From NCBI RefSeq assembly GCF_900102785.1, contig NZ_FNGC01000005.1, positions 1 through 64,000 of the forward strand: DNA of 64,000 bases, given 5' to 3'. This DNA is from Arthrobacter sp. ok362 (lineage in GTDB: Bacteria > Actinomycetota > Actinomycetes > Actinomycetales > Micrococcaceae). Within the stretch, counting starts at the first letter, position 1, and every line of letters begins with the position of its first letter. Made by a program: the position numbers and the translations under genes. The notes beneath the pieces are model-generated. The model saw nothing but the letters and a program-made list of their open reading frames with translations. It had not been told where the DNA came from and searched no databases. Positions 58,741 through 64,000 of this stretch are shown piece after piece.

Positions 58741-59931
58741 CTAGCGGGCTCCCGGCCAGCCGGTGTAGGCCTCCGCGAGGTAGGCGCGGCCGTGGCGGGA
58801 GGACACCACGGAATGAAGCTCGCCGAGCTGGCGGGCGCGGGAGAAGTCGTCGGCGTCGGCGTGGGTGTGCAGCATGGAGGTCATCCAGTAGGAGAACTGC
58901 TGGGCCTTCCACACCCGGTTCAGGGCGCGGTCGCTGTAGGCGTCCAGAAGCACGGTGGAGCCGGTGGAGTAGAAGCTGTCGAAGCCCTCGAAGAGGACCT
59001 TGACGTCGTTCAGCGCCAGGTTCAGGCCCTTGGCCCCGGTGGGCGGCACGGTGTGCGCCGCGTCTCCGGCGAGGAACAGGTTGCCGTGCCGCATGGGGGC
59101 GTGGACAAAGCTGCGGAATTTCAGGACCGTCTTGTCGATCACCGGCCCTTCCTTGACCTCGAAGCCGTTGCCGTTGACGCGGCTGCGGAAGGCGTCCCAG
59201 ATGCGGCCCTCATCCCAGTTGTTGACGTCCTCGTTGGGGTCGCACTGGAAGTACATCCGCTGGACCGTCTCAGTGCGCTGGCTGATCAGGGCGAAGCCGT
59301 TCTCCGAGTTGGCATAGATCAGCTCGTCGGAGCTGCGCGGCGCCTCGGCCAGAATGCCGAACCAGGCGAAGGGGTACTGGTGGAAGTACCATTTGCGCTG
59401 CGCCTCGGGAATCTGGACGCGGCAGTGGCTGCGCGAACCGTCCGCGCCGGCGATGAAGTCGGCCTGAAGTTCGTACTCGACGCCGTCCGCATCCGTAAAC
59501 CAGACCTTGGGCTTGGCTTCGATGTCATGGATGGTGGTGTCCGTGACGCTGTACCGGACGTCCCCGCCGTCGGCCAACCGGCGTGCGGAGAGGTCCAGGA
59601 ACACGTCCGTCTGCGGGTAGAGCCAGACCGATTCCCCGACGAGGTCCTGGAAGTCGATCCGGTGGCTTTCGCCGTTGAAGCGCAGTTCGATTCCGTCATG
59701 GCGGTCGCCGTCGCGCAGCACGCGGTCGGAGACGCCGCTGTCGACGAGCATGTTGACCGAGCCGTGCTCCAGGATGCCGGCGCGGACCGTCTCTGAGATC
59801 TCCTGGTGGCTGCGGAGCTCCAGGACGGTGGATTCGATGCCTGCCTTGGCCAGCAGGTGGGACAGCATGAGCCCGGCCGGGCCGGCACCCATGATGGCTA
59901 CCTGGGTGGTGATGACTTTTCGCTGTGCCAT
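58741..59931 (-). CDS. pobA: 4-hydroxybenzoate 3-monooxygenase
   Basis: The 396-residue FAD-dependent enzyme turns 4-hydroxybenzoate into protocatechuate with NAD(P)H and O2. FAD-binding GxGxxG is IMGAGPAGLMLSHLL (residues ~13-27), the DG motif that helps NAD(P)H binding appears as GADGSRSHCR, and GD motif as LFLAGDAAHTVPPTGAKGLNLALND. Length and order match PobA (about 390 residues). It is followed upstream by an IclR regulator and, across a divergent region, an aromatic-acid transporter. Ring-cleavage (pca) genes are not in the window. A CRP-like site lies at 60014-60029, 83 bp before its start. Confidence 0.95.
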   Translation of the reverse strand: MAQRKVITTQVAIMGAGPAGLMLSHLLAKAGIESTVLELRSHQEISETVRAGILEHGSVNMLVDSGVSDRVLRDGDRHDGIELRFNGESHRIDFQDLVGESVWLYPQTDVFLDLSARRLADGGDVRYSVTDTTIHDIEAKPKVWFTDADGVEYELQADFIAGADGSRSHCRVQIPEAQRKWYFHQYPFAWFGILAEAPRSSDELIYANSENGFALISQRTETVQRMYFQCDPNEDVNNWDEGRIWDAFRSRVNGNGFEVKEGPVIDKTVLKFRSFVHAPMRHGNLFLAGDAAHTVPPTGAKGLNLALNDVKVLFEGFDSFYSTGSTVLLDAYSDRALNRVWKAQQFSYWMTSMLHTHADADDFSRARQLGELHSVVSSRHGRAYLAEAYTGWPGAR

Positions 59932-60013
59932 GTGCGTCTCGCTTCGTTGCGGGGCCCGGGCGCTCAGAGCCGGGGCCGTTTTCGTCTTCTGGCTAACAGT
60001 GTGCTCGGCGGGG

Positions 60014-60029
60014 CGTGATGCGCGTTACA
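60014..60029. promoter_or_regulatory. CRP/GlxR-like site CGTGA-N6-TTACA
   Basis: Eight of ten positions match TGTGA-N6-TCACA. It spans the 3' end of the IclR gene, 83 bp upstream of pobA, where it could link pobA to catabolite control. Confidence 0.35.
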
Positions 60030-60804
60030 TGAATTCCGCTGAATGGAATGAGGGGCTCTCGCGGGGCTCGCCAAGCCGCCGCCCGATCCCGCGGGCTGCG
60101 GTCTGGAGGGCGGGAACGAGCGCCTGCAGGCGCACTTCGCGAAGGGGAACGACGACGCCGAGGGCCGCCACGGCGCGTTTCCTGCGGTCCAGCACGGGCA
60201 CGGCGATCCCCCACGTGTCCGGGTCTACGACGCCGGCCAGCTGCGCATACCCCTGGTGGGCAGCTTCGCCAAGGAGCGCACGGAGGTCCTGGGGGGCCAG
60301 CCGTCCGGTCGGATCGCTGAATCCTTCGAGGTACTCGGCCTGGACGTTGCGGGGCTGGTTGGCCATGAGCACCAGCCCGGCGGAGGATACGTGCACGGGC
60401 ATCCGGCCGGCCACCTGCGCACGGTTGGCGACCGAGCCGCGGCGGGACATCCGCTCCACAAAAAGCGCTTCCCGGCCTTCCAGCACGGCGAGGTTCACGT
60501 TTTGGTTGAGCACCTGCTGGATGTCCTCCATGAACGGCAGGGCGGCCTGGCGGAGTTCAAGCGTGGGGGAACTGCGGTTGGCCAGCTCCCAGAGCCGCAG
60601 GCCCAGGCTGACGGACCCGCCGGGACCGACCACAAGCAGGCCGTGCCCGGCCAGCTGCCGGACGAGCCTGTGCGCGGTGGTCAGCGGGAGTTCCGCCCTC
60701 GCGGCCAGCTCCGAGAGCTGCAGAGCCGTGACACCCTCCGGGAAGGCGGCAATCAGCCGCAGGATCCGGTCCACCACCGAATCGCCGGAGTTCGAATTGG
60801 CCAC
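60025..60804 (-). CDS. IclR-family regulator of 4-hydroxybenzoate catabolism
   Basis: The start is GTG 60804 behind AAGGAG, giving 259 residues. An N-terminal winged HTH (VVDRILRLIAAFPEGVTALQLSELAARAELPLTTAHRLVRQLAGHGLL) is followed by the IclR effector domain (LEGREALFVERMSRRGSVANRAQVAGRMPVHVSSAGLVLMANQP). PobR and PcaU/PcaR of the same family control pobA and pca genes using hydroxybenzoate or protocatechuate as effector. Located directly upstream of pobA on the same strand and divergent from an aromatic-acid transporter, it most likely controls both. Palindromes between the two starts are candidate operators. Confidence 0.9.
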   Translation of the reverse strand: MANSNSGDSVVDRILRLIAAFPEGVTALQLSELAARAELPLTTAHRLVRQLAGHGLLVVGPGGSVSLGLRLWELANRSSPTLELRQAALPFMEDIQQVLNQNVNLAVLEGREALFVERMSRRGSVANRAQVAGRMPVHVSSAGLVLMANQPRNVQAEYLEGFSDPTGRLAPQDLRALLGEAAHQGYAQLAGVVDPDTWGIAVPVLDRRKRAVAALGVVVPLREVRLQALVPALQTAARGIGRRLGEPRESPSFHSAEFM

Positions 60805-60814
60805 GACGCTCCTT

Positions 60815-60825
60815 CCATTGAATGG
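60815..60825. promoter_or_regulatory. Palindrome CCATT-G-AATGG before the IclR gene
   Basis: An 11-bp perfect palindrome is positioned just upstream of the IclR ribosome site. It is a candidate operator for autoregulation. Confidence 0.4.
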
Positions 60826-60853
60826 TTTTAAGTGTCCCACGCAACACGGTCGG

Positions 60854-60869
60854 GTGATAGAACTCTCAC
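60854..60869. promoter_or_regulatory. Palindrome GTGATAGAACTCTCAC before the transporter gene
   Basis: Twelve of 16 positions are symmetrical (GTGA-N-AG-NN-CT-N-TCAC). It lies in the 132-bp divergent region between the IclR gene and the transporter and may be an IclR site. Confidence 0.4.
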
Positions 60870-60936
60870 AATAGAAGAGGCTGGCCAACACTGGCCGGGC
60901 ACACGGAATCACGTAAAGAATATCGCTGAGGTAGCA

Positions 60937-62241
60937 ATGTCAATGTCGTCATTGGGTAACAAATCACGGTGGCCCGTGTGGCTCTGCTGGCTGGCCATGG
61001 TGCTGGACGGCTTTGATCTGGTGGTCCTCGGCACGGTCATTCCGACCCTAATCAAGTCGCAGGAACTTGGCTTCGACGCAGTCGGAGCGACATTCGCGGC
61101 GACCATCTCCCTGGTGGGCGTGGGGCTCGGCGCACTCTTCATCGCCCCGCTCTCGGACCGCCTGGGCCGGCGGAACCTGCTGGTGGCCTGCGTGAGCTGG
61201 TTCTCCATCTTTACGATCGCCGTCGTCTTCGCGCCCAACGTGGCCTGGTTCAGCACATTCCGGCTGCTTGCCGGCCTCGGCCTCGGCGCCTGCCTGCCCG
61301 CCGCGCTGGCCTACATGAACGACTACGCCCCTGCCGGCACGGCCGGAAAGTCCACCACCCGGACCATGACCGGATACCACGTCGGCGCCGTGGCCACGGC
61401 GTTCCTGGCCCTCATGGTGATTCCGAGCTGGCGGACCATGTTCGTGGTGGGCGGCCTGGCCGGCCTTGCCCTGGCCCCTCTCCTGTGGTTTAAGCTTCCG
61501 GAAACCCTCCCGCCGGTCCTCCACATCCCCGCAGCCGCCAAGTCCCCGGCGGCCGCCTCACCGGCCGGCGCCCCGGTCCGCGCGGAAGCCGCGGCTGTGG
61601 CCGCACCGGCGGAAGAACGCGCCAGCTTCCGGGATCTGGGCCGCAAGCCCTACCCGCTGATCGCAGCCGGCGTGGCCGTGGCGTCCTTCATGGGGCTGCT
61701 GCTGGTCTACGGCCTGAACACCTGGCTGCCGCAGCTCATGGCCTCCGCCGGCTACAGCCTGAACGCCGGCCTCGCCCTGCTCCTGGTCCTGAACGTGGGC
61801 GCTGTTGTGGGCCTCCTGATCGCCGGGGTTCTGGCGGACCGGCACGGCACCAAGAGGATCGTCCTGCTCTGGTTTGGCCTCTCCGCCGTGTTCCTCGCCG
61901 CGCTCAGCATCCAGATCCAGAACGAAGTCGTGCTCTATGCCGCCGTCTTTGTCACCGGCGTGTTCGTCTTCAGCTCCCAGGTCCTGGTCTACGCCTGGGT
62001 CAGCCAGCTCTTCCCGGTCCGGCTCCGCGGCACCGCCCTGGGCTTCGCCGCCGGCGTAGGCCGGCTGGGAGCCATTTTGGGCCCGGCCGTCACCGGCGCG
62101 CTGGTCGCCGCCGGCATTGCCTACCCGTGGGGCTTCTACGTTTTCGCCGCCGCCGCAGTCCTGGCGGTCCTCGCCCTCGCCTTCGTCCCGCAGACCGTCG
62201 CGGCAGTGTCCCGCACCGGCGCCAGCGTCGGGCGCTCCTAG
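60937..62241 (+). CDS. pcaK: Aromatic acid:H+ symporter (PcaK-type MFS)
   Basis: ATG 60937 follows GAGGTAG; the frame extends 35 codons upstream without a ribosome site. The 434-residue, 12-TM protein carries the AAHS-family DGFDL motif in TM1 (LAMVLDGFDLVVLGTVIPTL), GALFIAPLSDRLGRRNLLVA in loop 2-3, and the second GVLADRHGTKRIVLLW in loop 8-9. PcaK imports 4-hydroxybenzoate or protocatechuate with protons. Position next to pobA and its IclR regulator supports 4-hydroxybenzoate as substrate. A ~40-residue Ala/Pro-rich cytosolic loop separates the two halves. It overlaps the convergent FUSC gene by 4 bp. Confidence 0.9.
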   Translation: MSMSSLGNKSRWPVWLCWLAMVLDGFDLVVLGTVIPTLIKSQELGFDAVGATFAATISLVGVGLGALFIAPLSDRLGRRNLLVACVSWFSIFTIAVVFAPNVAWFSTFRLLAGLGLGACLPAALAYMNDYAPAGTAGKSTTRTMTGYHVGAVATAFLALMVIPSWRTMFVVGGLAGLALAPLLWFKLPETLPPVLHIPAAAKSPAAASPAGAPVRAEAAAVAAPAEERASFRDLGRKPYPLIAAGVAVASFMGLLLVYGLNTWLPQLMASAGYSLNAGLALLLVLNVGAVVGLLIAGVLADRHGTKRIVLLWFGLSAVFLAALSIQIQNEVVLYAAVFVTGVFVFSSQVLVYAWVSQLFPVRLRGTALGFAAGVGRLGAILGPAVTGALVAAGIAYPWGFYVFAAAAVLAVLALAFVPQTVAAVSRTGASVGRS

Positions 62242-63320
62242 GAGAAGCGCCCGGGGGTCCTCGTCCCGCGGCAGCCCCTGAGGCGGCGCCACGCGCCGGG
62301 CGCCAGCACGACGGCGATGCCGACGGCGGCGCCGATGATGGTCTCCACGATCCTGTCGCGGAGCAGGATGCCGGGCGGCACGGGTGCCACGAGGAGCGTG
62401 GACGTCAGCGCCAGCGGCGTGACGAAAACCTGCGCCAGCATGTACTGCCGGGCGATGAACATCTCGGCGCCGAACTGGCACGCGGCAATCACCAGCACCG
62501 TCTGCCAGGGCGTCGGCTGCAGGAGCAGGATTCCGGCGAGCAGCACCAGCCCCAAAGCGGTGCCCGCGATGCGTTGCAGGCCGCGGCTGACGCGGTGCCG
62601 GGTGGTGTGACCCACGAGCGGAACGACGGCGGCCACCATCGCCCAGTAACTGTGGCCAACTCCAAGCCACTCCCCGGCCAGGGTACCCAGCGTTCCTGCC
62701 ACCCCTGCCGCCACGAGGTAGCCCGCGCTTTCGTGCCACGCGGTGCGCTTCTCCTCCGGCGTGAGGGCCGCGGGCCTAGGATTCACCCACGGGGTCCGGT
62801 GGCTCCGGGCCACCCGCGAGGACTGGCCGATCACCAGGGAGAGAGCGACCGTGAGCACCGCGACGAGCATGCACTGCCACAGCGGCGGCTGGTTGGGGAT
62901 TGACGCGATGGCCGCGAACGCAAAGATATGGAACAGCGAGCCCGCGGGACGCAGGCGCCACCACGCGACAACCAGGGAGCAGCCCCACGCGATCACCGTG
63001 GTGGCCACCACCAGGACCCAGGCAGCGCCTGCCGCGGAAAGCCCGGCAAGAGCGTCCACACGCTCAGTGAGGGCGGCCAGGAACATCACCAGCAGCATCA
63101 GCCCACCGGCCCGCACCTGGAGGGTCAATCGCCTGGCGTGCGGCTCATTCCGGCCGTAAATCCCGGTGAAGGCGCCGAAGGAAGCGAAGATGGCCAGATC
63201 CAGGCGGTCCAGCAGCACCAGCGTGATCAGCGGAACAAAGACCCCCACGGCGCAGCGCAGGGCGACCTGGTGGTCCTTGTTGCCCGGGGCGATGGTGAAC
63301 ATCTCGGAGAACAGCTTCAC
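62238..63320 (-). CDS. FUSC-family (aromatic acid exporter-like) membrane protein
   Basis: The 360-residue protein starts at GTG. It has two blocks of about five TM helices (residues ~15-165 and ~205-350) separated by a cytosolic stretch (SRVARSHRTPWVNPRPAALTPEEKRTAWHE). This two-times-repeated helical arrangement, with GHSYWAMVAAVVPLVGHTTRHRVSRGLQRIAGTALGLVLL in the second block, is that of FUSC/ArAE proteins related to E. coli AaeB, which exports aromatic carboxylic acids. Being convergent with pcaK and adjacent to the pob cluster it might relieve hydroxybenzoate stress, though this is inference. Confidence 0.82.
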   Translation of the reverse strand: MKLFSEMFTIAPGNKDHQVALRCAVGVFVPLITLVLLDRLDLAIFASFGAFTGIYGRNEPHARRLTLQVRAGGLMLLVMFLAALTERVDALAGLSAAGAAWVLVVATTVIAWGCSLVVAWWRLRPAGSLFHIFAFAAIASIPNQPPLWQCMLVAVLTVALSLVIGQSSRVARSHRTPWVNPRPAALTPEEKRTAWHESAGYLVAAGVAGTLGTLAGEWLGVGHSYWAMVAAVVPLVGHTTRHRVSRGLQRIAGTALGLVLLAGILLLQPTPWQTVLVIAACQFGAEMFIARQYMLAQVFVTPLALTSTLLVAPVPPGILLRDRIVETIIGAAVGIAVVLAPGAWRRLRGCRGTRTPGRFS

Positions 63321-63518
63321 GGGCTTGTCTTCACGGGTCGGGGGGCCTTTCGCAGCGGTCGGAGTGGTACGACGGCGTCACTGGCATCCACGCTGGATGT
63401 TACTCCGGAACCCCGCAGCTGCAGCATCGAGTCCCGTTGATCGGGATCTGCCGGACGCCCGCGAAGTGGTAGCGTCTATCGGTTGAGTCAAGCCAGCAAC
63501 GTACACCGGAGGTTCCCC

Positions 63519-64000
63519 ATGCTCAAAGGATTCAAGGATTTCATCCTGCGTGGCAACGTGATCGAACTGTCCATCGCCGTCGTGGTCGGCACCGCCTTCA
63601 CCGCCCTGGTCAGCGCTTTCACCACAAACATCGTCAACCCGATCCTCGCTGCTGCCGGCGGCGTCGAGACCCAGGGCCTGGGCTTCCACATCTGGCCGGG
63701 CAACGACAAGACCTTCGTCAACATCGGCGCCGTTGTGACGGCCTTCCTGACCTTCCTCATTACCGCCGCGGTGGTGTACTTCATCTTCGTGGCCCCCATG
63801 AACCGGATCAACCGAATGGTCAAGCACCGGCTCAGCGCAGCCGAGCCCGCGGAAGAGCCGATCCCGGCCGACACCGCGCTGCTGGCCGAGATCCGCGACC
63901 TTCTCGTCAACCTGGCCGGTCCGGTGTCCGACGGCGGCCGCGCCGGCGTCGCGGAGCATCCGGCCGGGAACACGCCGTCGGCCGTCCCTGCCGGAGTCAC
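63519..64000 (+). CDS. mscL: Large-conductance mechanosensitive channel (3' end outside window)
   Basis: The start ATG follows CCGGAGG. The 160 codons present begin MLKGFKDFILRGNVIELSIAVVVGTAFTALV, the amphipathic N-terminus plus TM1 pore helix of MscL, then the periplasmic loop, TM2 (IGAVVTAFLTFLITAAVVYFIFVAPMNRI) and the charged C-terminal bundle (ADTALLAEIRDLL). The channel opens under membrane tension during osmotic downshock as a homopentamer. The last residues form a Gly/Pro/Ala-rich tail beyond the usual ~135-150 residues. The stop codon is not in the window. Confidence 0.94.
   Translation, partial: MLKGFKDFILRGNVIELSIAVVVGTAFTALVSAFTTNIVNPILAAAGGVETQGLGFHIWPGNDKTFVNIGAVVTAFLTFLITAAVVYFIFVAPMNRINRMVKHRLSAAEPAEEPIPADTALLAEIRDLLVNLAGPVSDGGRAGVAEHPAGNTPSAVPAGV

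Overview
The window is 64 kb of GC-rich (about two thirds G+C) actinobacterial chromosome with dense short-spaced operons, many GTG starts and many genes whose start codon sits 6-8 nt behind a TANNNT -10 box (leaderless transcription). The gene set (NAD-glutamate dehydrogenase of the large type, fused dipeptide-ABC ATPase, bkd complex, mannitol PTS, pobA/IclR/aromatic-acid transporter, fumarase-family aspartase with asparagine permease) fits a soil member of the Micrococcaceae such as Arthrobacter/Pseudarthrobacter. That placement is inference from gene content, not from a marker gene. There are no rRNA or tRNA genes, IS elements, prophage or CRISPR array.

Layout. 1-4.2 kb: 3' end of aspartase, an asparagine permease, then a two-gene unit coding for a GNAT-AAA+ ATPase fusion and a small membrane protein resembling Pyr4/PaxB-type terpene cyclases. 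4.2-9.9 kb: HD phosphohydrolase, GluQRS, two convergent Lrp/AsnC regulators, a LysE exporter, SnoaL-like, helical-repeat and DUF456 proteins. 10-15.9 kb: malic enzyme behind LacI-like and CRP/GlxR-like sites, a TetR regulator, an MFS carrier, RraA and a 14-TM drug exporter. 16-19.4 kb: sugar porter, then a marR-MFS operon with a tandem palindromic operator on the marR promoter. 19.6-25.4 kb: PTS block tetR-mtlA-mtlD with divergent ptsI and a CRP-like site between them. 25.4-30 kb: xis-like HTH gene with nearby 15-bp direct repeats, small membrane protein, PucR regulator divergent from alanine dehydrogenase, Gfo/Idh oxidoreductase. 30.2-36.1 kb: dipeptide/oligopeptide ABC operon. 36.5-42 kb: TetR/FMN reductase pair, aminotransferase, universal stress protein, 4-coumarate-CoA-ligase-like enzyme. 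42.2-47.3 kb: bkdABC behind a long inverted repeat, plus hisC-like aminotransferase. 47.4-49.7 kb: PF04020-type membrane protein and a coupled WXG-like/esterase pair carrying an N-terminal hexapeptide repeat. 49.8-58.6 kb: purB-phosphatase, giant NAD-GDH, GNAT, thioesterase, SnoaL. 58.7-63.3 kb: 4-hydroxybenzoate block. 63.5 kb to the end: mscL, cut by the window.

The overall theme is carbon and nitrogen catabolism: amino acids (aspartate/asparagine, alanine, glutamate, branched-chain), peptides, mannitol and other sugars, and aromatic acids, each with a local regulator and recognisable palindromic control sites. Most of the window is ordinary chromosome. The parts worth a second look are the GNAT-AAA/terpene-cyclase-like pair, the WXG-like/esterase pair with its tandem repeat, the bkd operator, and the consistent leaderless promoter pattern.
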